This document shows, in pieces, positions 35,007 through 46,844 of a stretch of 64,000 nt of DNA. Where the stretch lies: assembly GCF_003258295.1 (NCBI RefSeq), contig NZ_QKYN01000067.1, positions 32,231 through 96,230 on the forward strand, written 5' to 3'. The notes under the pieces were generated by a model. The model did no database searches. It saw only the letters and a list, made by a program, of their open reading frames with translations, and was not told where the DNA came from. The position numbers and the translations under genes are program-made. The stretch comes from Streptacidiphilus pinicola. Lineage in GTDB: Bacteria > Actinomycetota > Actinomycetes > Streptomycetales > Streptomycetaceae. Position 1 is the stretch's first letter. Every line of letters begins with the position of its first letter.

Positions 35007-36342
35007 CCAGCGCACGCCCCGCCTGAGTGACAGGCGCGGCCCGTGCGCACCCGGCAGGTGCGGGACCGTTGCCCGAGGCCGTCGGGGCTGCGGCCGCCAG
35101 CTCCGCCAGGGCCTGGCGGAAGTGTTCGGGAAGACTGTCGGCGTCGGGCAGGGCGGTGTCGATGCGGAAGCACACGCTGGTCGTCTCGCCGTACGCCGTT
35201 GCCGCGACCGCGAGGGGCACGCCAGGCGGGCAGCAGATGATGCCGTCAATGCGGTGCACTGCCGCCTGGCCGTAGTGCAGCCGCTGACGCATCACCACAT
35301 AGGAGGCGCACACGGTGAGCCGGCCCGGGACCGTGCTCGCATCCACAAGACGCCGAAATAGCCACCAGGGAAGGCGGGTGAGCGCGGCTCGCAGCACCCT
35401 CTTGTGCCCGGCTGACTTCAGCACAGGCAAGGTGAGATCTCGCGTACGTGCCAGCCGTCGGCTCACCGGCATGGAGCCGCCGGGCAGGTCGATCCGTGCC
35501 AGGAACAGCCGGTTGCCAGGCGCTGCCACCTCGTCGGGCGTACGCAGGTTGACGGGCACCACCACAGGCAGGGTCGCGCCTGCGGCACGGGGCCAGGCAT
35601 CCCTGGCCCACTGGGTGATCGCGTGGGCCACGGCGGTGAGGTAGACGTCGTTGGTGCTGGCTGCACCGGCGCGAGCCGCCGTGCGTAGAGCGGCAGAGGG
35701 CACGTGAGCCCACAACAGGTGGCGGCGACTGGACAGCGGATGCGAGGCGGACTGCCACAGGCGGTGCTGGCGTGCGTTCCGAAGCAGGATCCCGGTGCTG
35801 GTCGCGGCCTGGCGCGGGCTGGGCCGCGCAGTCGAGAAATCCTCCCGGGTGAGCCCGGAAGGCTCTCCTGGCGGCACCCGTGGCCCGAACATCGCTTCCA
35901 GGACCGCGACGATGCTGGCACCGTCCTGGACAGCGTGGTGGGTGAGATACAGCAGCGCGAACCCGTCAGTCACATGACCGTGCAGCAGGACCATCCGCCA
36001 GGCTGGGGCGCCCTGTGGCCACCCTTCTCGCAGCAGCAGGGCCACCGCCGCCTGAAGAGCCGCCGAACCTTCGGCGACATGCCGGGCGCGAACGTGCAAG
36101 GCCAGGTCCGGGACGGCAGGCGTCCACCGTGCGGCCGGCCCCTCGCCGGTCAGGACGTGCGTCAAACAGGACAGGCCGCTCAGACGAGCGGTGACGCGCT
36201 CGCGCAGGCCGGCGAGATCGGGGACAGCGCCGCTCAGATGCAGCACCGCCCCGATCGTCGCGTTGGCGTCCGGGTGCTCCGCCAGCCGGTCAGCCTTGAT
36301 CATGACAAGATCGGCGGGGCTGGGATCCAGGAACCGGCTCAC
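34957..36342 (-). CDS. Wax ester synthase / diacylglycerol acyltransferase-like protein
   Basis: A 461-residue member of the WS/DGAT condensation-like superfamily. The catalytic HHxxxDG is present as H135-H136-A-V-Q-D140-G141 in LTHHAVQDGASIVAV. The start MSRFLDPSPADLVMIKAD-like and the C-terminal ASYVVMRQRLHYGQAAVH and YGETTSVCFRID fit the family. These enzymes join an acyl-CoA to an alcohol. Here a prenyl alcohol is a natural guess, given the two prenyl synthases and the PAP2 phosphatase. The GTG at 36342 overlaps the PAP2 stop (GTGA) and is the last gene of a four-gene minus-strand unit. It might also be a polyketide-associated condensation enzyme. Confidence 0.85.
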   Translation of the reverse strand: MSRFLDPSPADLVMIKADRLAEHPDANATIGAVLHLSGAVPDLAGLRERVTARLSGLSCLTHVLTGEGPAARWTPAVPDLALHVRARHVAEGSAALQAAVALLLREGWPQGAPAWRMVLLHGHVTDGFALLYLTHHAVQDGASIVAVLEAMFGPRVPPGEPSGLTREDFSTARPSPRQAATSTGILLRNARQHRLWQSASHPLSSRRHLLWAHVPSAALRTAARAGAASTNDVYLTAVAHAITQWARDAWPRAAGATLPVVVPVNLRTPDEVAAPGNRLFLARIDLPGGSMPVSRRLARTRDLTLPVLKSAGHKRVLRAALTRLPWWLFRRLVDASTVPGRLTVCASYVVMRQRLHYGQAAVHRIDGIICCPPGVPLAVAATAYGETTSVCFRIDTALPDADSLPEHFRQALAELAAAAPTASGNGPAPAGCARAAPVTQAGRALVMWLAQHSTAVRARRR

Positions 36343-37019
36343 CTTCCTCCGCCCAGGAGCGTGTAAACGGGTACGCCGACGGCGACGCCGACCAGCATCC
36401 CGACAGCCACCTGGCCAACGGTGTGGCAGCACAGCCGCACGCGGGACCAGCCGATCAAGGCGACCAGGGGCGACAGCATGAGCATCCAGGGCCCGAAGAC
36501 CGTCATGAGGACGCCCAGGGAACCGCCTGCGACGGCGCCGTGCACCGACACCTTCCAGAAGAAGGTGATCACCATCAGGGCGAGCAGGACTGCGACCATC
36601 GCCGTCACCAGAGCAGTCACCTCGACGGGAGCATCGAACCCGTACAGCAGTGCGGTGCCGGTGAGGACCGACGCCATCACCCCCGGGGCGGCCGCGATGC
36701 GGTCCTGCCTGCGCCGTACATGCCGGTCGCCCCAGTACCGGCGGCGCGCACCGAACCGAAGAATCAGGGTAGGCAGCACGCCCGTGAACACCGCCGCCAC
36801 CACGCCCCAGCCGATGCCGACCCACCCGTCCGCGCGCCAGCCGAGCAGCGGCGCCAGGAGCAGCATCCAGTTCCGCGGCTCGCCGCCGTCACTGAGCAGC
36901 CAGGCCCAACGCGCCTCACCACGGGGCACCACCTCATCTGCGGACGACTCACAAGGGCCGAGGGGAGGCAGGGCTGATACGCCCGGGGAAGTCGTCGAAG
37001 CCCGGTTGTGTTGCGACAC
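36339..37019 (-). CDS. PAP2-family membrane phosphatase
   Basis: A 226-residue membrane protein with about five helices and the phosphatase motifs of the PAP2/lipid phosphatase family. Motif 2 is VSVHGAV with H160. Motif 3 is SRVRLCCHTVGQ with R193 and H199. Gln203 takes the place of the usual Asp after the catalytic His, as in some isoprenoid-linked members. The conserved K-x6-RP block is weak (RRYWGDRHVRRRQDR). In this cluster it could turn prenyl diphosphates into alcohols. The start is GTG at 37019, since no ATG precedes the first helix; GTGA overlap with the acyltransferase. Confidence 0.85.
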   Translation of the reverse strand: MSQHNRASTTSPGVSALPPLGPCESSADEVVPRGEARWAWLLSDGGEPRNWMLLLAPLLGWRADGWVGIGWGVVAAVFTGVLPTLILRFGARRRYWGDRHVRRRQDRIAAAPGVMASVLTGTALLYGFDAPVEVTALVTAMVAVLLALMVITFFWKVSVHGAVAGGSLGVLMTVFGPWMLMLSPLVALIGWSRVRLCCHTVGQVAVGMLVGVAVGVPVYTLLGGGR

Positions 37020-37099
37020 CTCGTTAAGTCCCGCCCCTCCGCATAGTGGTGCCGCCGTACGCGGCGGTCATCAGCCGAACGATGCGCACAGCAGGCCGG

Positions 37100-37915
37100 T
37101 CACGGCACCGGCGCCGTCTGCTCGACGTCTGTCGCTGCTGTGTTGGTCGCCACGGGAGGGTGGTGGCTCCGGGTACGGGCGGTGAAGGCGGCCATGCCCA
37201 GGGCCGCCACGCCAACCGCCCAGCCACTGCCCAGCAGCAGGCAGCTCACCGGCACCACTTGCAGACCGGCTGCGGCCACCGAGGTCTGCACTGCTGCGTA
37301 GGCAGGCAGGAAGCGCACCACGGGACTATCAGCGGCTGGGTTGATCAGAGGGTTCTGCAGCACCAGATCGATGGAGCTGATCATGATGGCCAGGAACATG
37401 CCGGCGAGCTCGCTGCGCACCACGGCAGCCAGCACGATCCCGACACCGCCGTAGACCAGGGCGCCGCTGAACATACCCGCGGCCAGCACCAGGGACTGCT
37501 CGGGCCGCCAGAACAGACGCATCCATCCGGTGGTGTAGGCGGCGACCACGGCCGTAATCATCAGGAGCGCGGTGCACTTGGCGAGCGCCAGACACGAGCG
37601 GGGATAGCCGGCGCGCACCAGGCGCTGGTCGAAGAGTGCGGAGCGGGCTGTGCCGACGAACATCATGAACGCGATGACCAGCGACAGGGCCTGCAGTGCA
37701 CCGTTGATCTGGAGCAGGATGTTGCCGTCCATGACCACCGTGCGGCCGACCGGCCGGATCCGGAACCGCAAGGGAGTGGAAGGCACCACGGTGTAGGCCA
37801 GTGTGGTCCACAGCGGCACGAACAGGACCACGATGAGCAGCGCCAGCCGGTTGCAGGCCTGTTCGATCAGCGCGAACCGCAAAGCCGTACGGAAACAGGA
37901 CCACCATCGCGTCAT
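37100..37915 (-). CDS. ABC exporter permease in the prenyl-lipid cluster
   Basis: A 271-residue membrane protein with six predicted helices (CNRLALLIVVLFVPLWTTLA, ALSLVIAFMMFVGTARSALF, ALLMITAVVAAYTTGWM, SGALVYGGVGIVLAAVVRSE, and two more). It lacks strong family motifs but follows an ABC ATPase with a 4-base ATGA overlap, so it should be its membrane partner. GTARSALFDQRLVRAGYPRS resembles the cytoplasmic loop of ABC-2 permeases. The last 25 residues are hydrophilic. I expect it to export a lipid or terpenoid made by the neighbouring enzymes. Confidence 0.85.
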   Translation of the reverse strand: MTRWWSCFRTALRFALIEQACNRLALLIVVLFVPLWTTLAYTVVPSTPLRFRIRPVGRTVVMDGNILLQINGALQALSLVIAFMMFVGTARSALFDQRLVRAGYPRSCLALAKCTALLMITAVVAAYTTGWMRLFWRPEQSLVLAAGMFSGALVYGGVGIVLAAVVRSELAGMFLAIMISSIDLVLQNPLINPAADSPVVRFLPAYAAVQTSVAAAGLQVVPVSCLLLGSGWAVGVAALGMAAFTARTRSHHPPVATNTAATDVEQTAPVP

Positions 37916-38568
37916 ACCGCCACCACCCCGGGCTCGGGCTGCTCCGGCTGCCGCAGTACACCTGCCTGCAGGCGGTACAGGATGTCCAGGCGCGAGGCGT
38001 CGTAGGCGAGATGGGAGACCACCAGCACTGCGCAGCCACGGTCCCGCAAGGCCCCTGCCAGGTCCCAGAACCGCAGATAGGTCTCCCAGTCGAAACCCTG
38101 GTAAGGCTCGTCCAAAAGGAGCACTTGGGGGTCGTGTATCAAGGCCAGGACCAGGTTGAGTTTCTGGCGTGTGCCGCCGCTGAGGGCGGCCACCCGCTCG
38201 TGCCGGTAGTCGCTGAGGTTCAGCTGCTCCAACAGCTCGAAGGCTCGGGTCAGATGGCTGAGGCCATAGGCGGCCTGGAAGAACCGCAGGTGCTGCGCGA
38301 CGGTGAACGCCTGGTGGAGCACGGTCTCCTGCGGGCAGCAGCCCAGCAGGCCCGCCCGCTCCACGGTGCCGCTGTCCGCAGCGAGATCCCCGGCCAGGAT
38401 GCGCAGCAGGGTGCTCTTGCCGCTACCGTTCTCACCGACGATGCCCGCCAGCTGACCGGGATACAGATCCAGCGACACCCCACGCAGGACGGGACGCTGC
38501 CGGTAGTCCTTGCGTAAGTCCCGTACGCCCAGTACCGGACCAACTGCGCTCAACACTTCACCCTCCAC
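37912..38568 (-). CDS. ABC transporter ATP-binding protein in the prenyl-lipid cluster
   Basis: A 218-residue single-domain ATPase with P-loop GENGSGKSTLLRILAGD, Q-loop CCPQETVLHQAFTVAQHL, signature LSGGTRQKLNLVLALIHDP, Walker B VLLLDEPYQGFDW and switch VVSHLAYDASR. The GTG at 38568 was chosen because AAGGAG lies 8 bases before it and the ABC domain starts right after (VLGVRDLRKDYRQRPVLRGV); the open frame continues far upstream without support. It is the first gene of a unit that goes on with the permease, PAP2 phosphatase and acyltransferase. Confidence 0.92.
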   Translation of the reverse strand: MEGEVLSAVGPVLGVRDLRKDYRQRPVLRGVSLDLYPGQLAGIVGENGSGKSTLLRILAGDLAADSGTVERAGLLGCCPQETVLHQAFTVAQHLRFFQAAYGLSHLTRAFELLEQLNLSDYRHERVAALSGGTRQKLNLVLALIHDPQVLLLDEPYQGFDWETYLRFWDLAGALRDRGCAVLVVSHLAYDASRLDILYRLQAGVLRQPEQPEPGVVAV

Positions 38569-38895
38569 GCCCACCACTCCTTCAGGCCCGTCTGTCGCGG
38601 AGGCGCGTCTGGACGAATGCAGTCGGATCTCCTCTTCACCGACCCGGCAGCGCAGACAGGTATCAGCAGCGAGGGGAACCGGTGAGGCCCCGAAGGACGG
38701 CGGCCCAGTCACTGCAACGACGAAGGCAGTCCACAGGTCACGAACCGATGCGGGGCGCCTCTTCGCCGCATTCGTCGGCTGGCCAGTCCGCGACCTGACA
38801 CACCGCCTGCACTGGTCGGACTGGCGCCGTCGTCGCAAGGCCACGCCCGCGCAGCCATTACCAGCGACAAGCCGTTCAACAGCCGCGATCAAGAT
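38569..38895. other. Intergenic, no gene supported
   Basis: Upstream region of the ABC/PAP2/acyltransferase unit; its promoter is expected here. Nothing with a recognisable domain, hairpin or operator was seen in the 327 bases. Confidence 0.4.
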
Positions 38896-39300
38896 CTACA
38901 GCTGGAGCATTGGGCCATGTCTGACAAAGATCACGTCACGGCGCCATGATGGTGCGGAGTCCGTTGCGATGGCGGCGACCATGTCCCGTGGGCTCGCGGG
39001 TCGGCGCGCTTGAGGTAACTGCAGGGGAACGGCGATCCGTCGGGCTACCTCGGCGTCTGCACGGTCGAGCAGTTCAGCGAGTTGATCAACGGTGATGCCC
39101 AGAGCCCCAGCAAGCTTGGGTCGCATCCATGGCTGGGGCACGGCGTGGCCGCTCTCCCACCGTCCCACAGTAGTTCGGTCGACCTCCATCGCCTCGGCCA
39201 GCGGGCTCAACTGTCCTGTCGCTCGGGATCGAACCGGTCAAGTACACGACGAAACTCGGCCGGGACGTCAGCTTCCCGAGGGTACGTCTGCGTGAGGCGG
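38896..39300 (-). pseudogene. XRE-type helix-turn-helix regulator, broken by a 5-base duplication
   Basis: One minus-strand frame reads DVPAEFRRVLDRFDPERQ and then stops soon after. Another picks up as LSPLAEAMEVDRTTVGRWES and GHAVPQPWMRPKLAGALGIT, then VDQLAELL. Together they make the first part of an XRE-type transcription factor. The break is at CTGTC-CTGTC (39211-39220), a tandem copy of five bases; with only one copy the frame is restored. The rest of the gene (to 38896) keeps no known domain. A recent loss of function is likely. Confidence 0.82.
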
Positions 39301-39511
39301 AGTCATCCAAGCCTTGATCCAGCGCTTCGCAATGGCTCTACCGGTCGACCGTCAGCCCCGGATCGGCCACCGTCGCGCTCCCCCTGCGCTCCGGCCACCA
39401 CGGGAGCCGACAGGCGGGGCCGCGCCGCCCGCGCCAACCTTCCGCCAACCTTGGGCGACAAGAGTGAGCGACGACCCGCCAGGACCCACCACACTGGATG
39501 AGGAGCGCGCC

Positions 39512-41028
<1,517 letters not shown>

Positions 41029-41029
<1 letters not shown>

Positions 41030-41439
41030 TGCCCGGCGCTGACCGGGTTCAGCGCGTGGAGCTCACCGAGCCGGCCGCCGCGCTCCTGCGGCGGCTGGCC
41101 GCGCTCCACGGGCCGCTGATGTTCCATCAATCTGGCGGCTGCTGCGATGGCTCCGCCCCGATGTGCTACCCGCGCGGCGAGTTCCGCGTCGGCGGACAGG
41201 ACGTGCTGCTCGGCGTCGTCGACCTGGACACGCCGTTCTGGATGAGCGCCGACCAGTACGCCTACTGGCAGCACACCCACCTCACCGTCGACGTCGTCCC
41301 CGGCCGCGGCAGCGGCTTCTCCGTCGAGGCACCGGAAGGCGTCCGCTTCCTGATCCGCTCGCGCCTCCTGACCGAGGCGGAACTCGCCCGCCTCGAAGAC
41401 AACCCGCCCCTGACAACCGGAGCGGACCTGGAACTTTGA
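41029..41439 (+). CDS. DUF779-family protein partner of aldehyde dehydrogenase
   Basis: A 136-residue soluble protein of the DUF779 family. The fingerprint GPLMFHQSGGCCDGSAPMCY, with its adjacent Cys pair, and the later WMSADQYAYWQHTHLTVDVV are present. Family members are nearly always next to an acetaldehyde dehydrogenase gene, as here. The function is not established; the Cys motif suggests metal or redox chemistry. The ATG overlaps the dehydrogenase stop in TGATG, so translation is coupled. Confidence 0.92.
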
Positions 41440-41529
41440 GGGCACGGCGAACGGACCCGTCTTCACCGCTGGTCGCAGTGGAGGCGGGTCCGCGGGCTTT
41501 GCCCGACTCGACCCAGTGGATCTCGCGTC

Positions 41530-41680
41530 GCGACGAGTCCTGCGGTGTCCGGCACATCGCCGTCGGCGGTGCGACTCTCGCCGCCGAAGCGGCCGCGTTG
41601 GGTCTGGTCGACGAAGACCGGGCCAGGGGCTACCCGGTGCTGGTCGGCGGCGACATTCCGTCTTTCCGCTACCGCGTGGC
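41530..41680 (+). pseudogene. Remnant of a dihydrofolate-reductase-like (RibD C-terminal) protein
   Basis: The plus strand encodes VRHIAVGGATLAAEAAALGL, VDEDRARGYPVLVGGDIPSF and R. G-GGA-LA-x-A-x-x-x-GLVDE followed by P-V-x-GG-x-P-x-F is the end of the RibD_C/dihydrofolate-reductase-like family. No start or N-terminal two thirds are present. It lies directly downstream of DUF779 but is not in phase with it. Confidence 0.65.
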
Positions 41681-41754
41681 CCGTCAGCCGACCGGTCCGC
41701 GGAACCCACAGCCGGCTGCGGGCGGTGCGGGGCGGGTCGCCGCCGCAGCGCGCA

Positions 41755-42332
41755 TCAGGCGGTCGAGGCAATCGCTCGGGTGACGGCCGTGATCGCCGGG
41801 GTTGGGCGGCCGGGGAGTCGCGCCACGAGAACCCGGCGGATCTCGGGAGGTGCGCCTTCGACGCGCAACAGGCTCACCTCAGGCGGCAGCACCGGCGACA
41901 GCTGGGCGGGCACCGTCGTCACCCCGAAGCCACCGGCCACCAGTTGAAGCTTGGTCAGCCAGTCCCGCGCGCTGTGGACCACGTACGGCCGTCCGAGCAG
42001 GCCGGGCCAGACGCCGAGCAGTGGCTCGGCGTTCGATGACGGGCTGGCGATCCACGGAGCGTCGATCAGTTCGTCGATGTGCACCGCGGCGCGGCCGGCG
42101 AACTTTCCGGTCGAAGGCGCGCGACGACCAGTTCGACGTCCGCGACGGTCTCGACATGAAGGCGGGGCGACTCGCTGTCCAAAAGCCGGTGGGGCGGGCG
42201 GGACGTCAGCACGGCGAGGTCGATCGACCCCGCGCGCAGCGCCCGGATCAGAGTGGGCATGGTGCCCGCGGTGGTCGTGACGGTGATCCGCGGGTCGGTT
42301 GCCGCGAGGCGGGCCAGGCAGGGAGGCAGCCC
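41755..42332 (-). pseudogene. LysR-family regulator remnant (effector domain, frameshifted)
   Basis: The minus strand gives LPPCLARLAATDPRITVTTT, AGTMPTLIRALRAGSIDLAV and SPRLHVETVADVELVVA in one frame. FAGRAAVHIDELIDAPWIAS, RDWLTKLQLVAGGFGVTTVP and PPEIRRVLVARLPGRPTPAI appear in another. These are the substrate-binding domain of a LysR regulator. The shift lies in a CGCGCG run near 42125 and is repaired by removing two bases. The helix-turn-helix is gone; at 42332 the sequence passes into an unrelated dehydrogenase fragment. Confidence 0.82.
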
Positions 42333-42344
42333 TACCCATGGATC

Positions 42345-42554
42345 ATGCGCAACTCGATCACCGTACGCGGCCAGTGGATGTATCCACGTACGGCGAACGT
42401 CGGCATCATCCGGCTCCTGGCCTCGGGGGCACTGGACCTCGCCCCCGAGCGGGTCCGCTCCTTCGGCCTCAGTTCCGTCAACGACGCCGTCACGTACGCC
42501 GCCTCACATGGTGGCCCCTTCGACCGCACTGCCCTCACCCCACTGGCTCGCTGA
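42345..42554 (+). pseudogene. C-terminal remnant of a zinc-type alcohol dehydrogenase
   Basis: The frame MRNSITVRGQWMYPRTANVG, IIRLLASGALDLAPERVRSF and GLSSVNDAVTYAASHGGPFD matches the end of streptomycete medium-chain dehydrogenases: a V-x-GQWMYPR, then the LL-x-SG, then the N-DAV-x-x-AA. About 70 codons remain, with the natural stop at 42552. The rest of the gene is missing. Confidence 0.7.
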
Positions 42555-42715
42555 CAAGACCGCCCGATCTCCGGTGTCAACGCGGGGTGTCGTAGGCGAG
42601 GGGCAGGGCTGTGACCGTGCGGCCGTTGTCCCGACGGGCTTGGGCAAGGTCGGTGATGGCCGACGGCGGCCAACCCTCGACTCCTCCTGCCGCCGCGGCG
42701 GTGGCGCCGCCGCTG
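42555..42715. other. Short intergenic with GC-rich inverted repeat
   Basis: Downstream of the MFS gene. CGGCGG and CCGCCG copies around 42690-42712 can fold into a small hairpin that may end the MarR/MFS transcript. Evidence is weak. Confidence 0.25.
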
Positions 42716-44810
<2,095 letters not shown>

Positions 44811-44830
44811 ACCTCCACGCTAATAACGTG

Positions 44831-44841
44831 CTTGCGGCAAG
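44831..44841. promoter_or_regulatory. Probable MarR operator
   Basis: CTTGC-G-GCAAG is a perfect dyad 21 bases upstream of the MarR start. Many MarR proteins bind TTGC-n-GCAA sites that cover their own promoter. Position and symmetry support it, no more. Confidence 0.5.
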
Positions 44842-45052
44842 TAAACGGTCCATCCACACCCGTGTGATCCTTGCCGGGGCGTCCTGCGGCCAAGCCGTCA
44901 CGACCGGACGCACCTCGTGGCGCAGCGTCCCCGGCTCCGACTGCCCCGACCGAATCCAGCAGACGGGTGTCACTGCCGGCAGACAGCCTCCCGGAGCCTC
45001 GCTGCGATACGGTGAGTCGATCTTCAGGCTTGTACCCATGGGGGAGCAGCAA

Positions 45053-45565
45053 ATGGCGACCGACTTGACGCCCGAGATGGCCGAGGCGATCCAGCGTGGC
45101 TACGACCAGCGCGACCGAGCGAACATGGCACCGACGATCGCGTACTTCCAGGCGCTGCTTGCGGACCACCCTGACCACCCGGTCCTCGTATACGAGGTGG
45201 GCGGCGCCTACGACACCGCGGGTCAGGAGGAGACCGCCCGTGGCTACTACGAGCGTGCGCTCGCCCTTGGTCTTGACGGTGATGTCCTGCGCCGATGCCT
45301 GTGCCAGTACGCCAGCACCCTCAAGTGGCTGGGCAAGCTCGACGAGTCGCTGGCCGTGCTCGACCGCGCCCGCGAGGAGTTCCCGGACTCCGACTCTGTC
45401 CGCGTCTTCCGCGCTCTGACGCTCAATGACGCCCAGCGGGCGGACGAGGCGGTAGCCGAGTTGCTCACCGTCGTCACCGGGCACGCCGAGGTCACCGACC
45501 TCGGGCGGTGGGCGGTCGGGCTGCGAGGCCTCGCCCAGTGGCTCGCCAACGGGCGGCCCGAATAG
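45053..45565 (+). CDS. Tetratricopeptide-repeat protein
   Basis: A 170-residue soluble protein built of TPR helices. Repeats can be seen at about 30-63 (ALLADHPDHPVLVYEVGGAY), 64-97 (TARGYYERALALGLDGDVLR), 98-130 (ASTLKWLGKLDESLAVLDRA) and 131-160. The third has the W/L-G-Y-x-x-A pattern as GKLDESLAVLDRA. TPR proteins act as scaffolds for other proteins. The ATG at 45053 follows GGGGGAG at 7 bases; an ATG 15 bases upstream is possible. Divergent to the MarR gene, but no functional link is evident. Confidence 0.85.
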   Translation: MATDLTPEMAEAIQRGYDQRDRANMAPTIAYFQALLADHPDHPVLVYEVGGAYDTAGQEETARGYYERALALGLDGDVLRRCLCQYASTLKWLGKLDESLAVLDRAREEFPDSDSVRVFRALTLNDAQRADEAVAELLTVVTGHAEVTDLGRWAVGLRGLAQWLANGRPE

Positions 45566-45757
45566 GAAGGTGAGCCCTCACCTGGACGCTCGCCGGCGCG
45601 GCTCTCAAGCGGGAGTCGCGGCTGGGCCGATGCCGGCCAGGGCGATCATCGGCAGCGGGGCGAGTCGTTCTCCCAGGGCCTCCCCTCACGGGGTGCTTGA
45701 CCCTCACACAGTGGCAGGGCATGCCCTGGTGGCAGACGCCGAGGAGAGGACCCTGCC

Positions 45758-46732
45758 ATGCTGATCAAGGACGTCGCCTTCGCCGCCGTGGATGTCGGGG
45801 CAGGGACAGACGACCGCTGGGCCGGCCTGGTGCGGGATGGATGGCCGCACGCTGCCACGTGGATCACCCCGTGCATGCGAACGTGGCAAGGCGAGCACGC
45901 GGCGCGGGAGGTGTTCGCCGCCCACATGCCCGAGCTGGTGCCGGCCTTGGACCGGCTCTCCGCCGTGGCGCCGGAACCGGGCGCGATCGCCCTGCTCACT
46001 CAGGTCGGCCTGCGACCGTGGTTCAGCTCCTGCACTCAGGCGGTCGTGGACGGCGTACTCCTGCGCAACTACGACCTCGATCCGGCCCGGTGCGACCGTA
46101 CGATCGTCCGCTCCGACTTCCTGCGCCCCGTCATCGGGATGGGCGAGGTGCAATGGGGCCTGCTCGACGGCATGAACGACGCCGGGCTGGCAGTCTCGCT
46201 GACTTTCGGCGGCAGGTTCGTGCACGGCGCGGGTTTCGCCGCCCCGATCGTCCTGCGGTACTTGCTGGAGACGTGCGACAAGGTCCCGCAGGCCGTGGCG
46301 GCGCTGCGCCGGCTGCCGATCGCCACCGCCCAGAACATCACCCTTATGGACGGCGACCAGGCCCTGACCGTCCACGTCGGCCCGGACATGACGGCGACCA
46401 CGGCTCAGGAGCCGTTCGCCGCCAACCACCAGCTCGACCCGGTTCCGCAGGGCCAGGAGGCGTTCACTCGCACCCATGAGCGGCTCGCCGCCGTGCGCGC
46501 GGCGGCCGGGGCCACTGAGGACCGTCCCAGCTCGGTGCTGCGGGCGCTGCTGCAACCGCCTCTCTACCAGGCGCGTTACTCGGAGGGCCTTGGCACCGTC
46601 TACACCGCCGCCTACCGACCCGCGGAGGGCCTGGCGACCTACCACTGGCCCGATACGGCCTGGGAGCAGTCGTTCGGCGCGTTCGAGCCGGGCACTCGCA
46701 GCGTCAACATCGGTTTGCCAGTTCACTGCTGA
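45758..46732 (+). CDS. Peptidase C45 / acyl-CoA:6-aminopenicillanate acyltransferase-like protein
   Basis: A 324-residue soluble protein of the Ntn-hydrolase-like C45 group. The characteristic parts are SSCTQAVVDGVLLRNYDLDP (with the C and NYD motif), VQWGLLDGMNDAGLAVSLTF (G-x-N-x-x-GL), LRYLLETCDKVPQAVAALRR and NITLMDGDQALTVHVGP. The family includes the penicillin acyltransferase and many uncharacterised amidases; no Cys-autocleavage site can be fixed with certainty (C93 in FSSC is the candidate). The ATG at 45758 has AGAGGA about 8 bases before it. It is convergent with the second exporter gene. Confidence 0.85.
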   Translation: MLIKDVAFAAVDVGAGTDDRWAGLVRDGWPHAATWITPCMRTWQGEHAAREVFAAHMPELVPALDRLSAVAPEPGAIALLTQVGLRPWFSSCTQAVVDGVLLRNYDLDPARCDRTIVRSDFLRPVIGMGEVQWGLLDGMNDAGLAVSLTFGGRFVHGAGFAAPIVLRYLLETCDKVPQAVAALRRLPIATAQNITLMDGDQALTVHVGPDMTATTAQEPFAANHQLDPVPQGQEAFTRTHERLAAVRAAAGATEDRPSSVLRALLQPPLYQARYSEGLGTVYTAAYRPAEGLATYHWPDTAWEQSFGAFEPGTRSVNIGLPVHC

Positions 46733-46741
46733 GGCTGCCTG

Positions 46742-46753
46742 CGGACATGTCCG
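46742..46753. repeat. Short palindrome between convergent genes
   Basis: CGGACATGTCCG is a perfect 12-base palindrome just after the C45-like gene, in the 112-base gap to the exporter stop. It may form the core of a weak shared terminator. Confidence 0.3.
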
Positions 46754-46844
46754 GGCCGGTCGCGCCGGTGACCAGGAACAGCCTGGCGTCGTGGCCCATA
46801 CCATGCCTCTCGATCTGCGGTGCGGAGGTGGGGGTGGGGATGGT

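Noticed and set aside
45053..46732. TPR protein and C45-like protein as a beta-lactam or peptide biosynthesis unit
   Set aside because: No synthetase or other pathway gene is close, and the two genes are 192 bases apart with no coupling.
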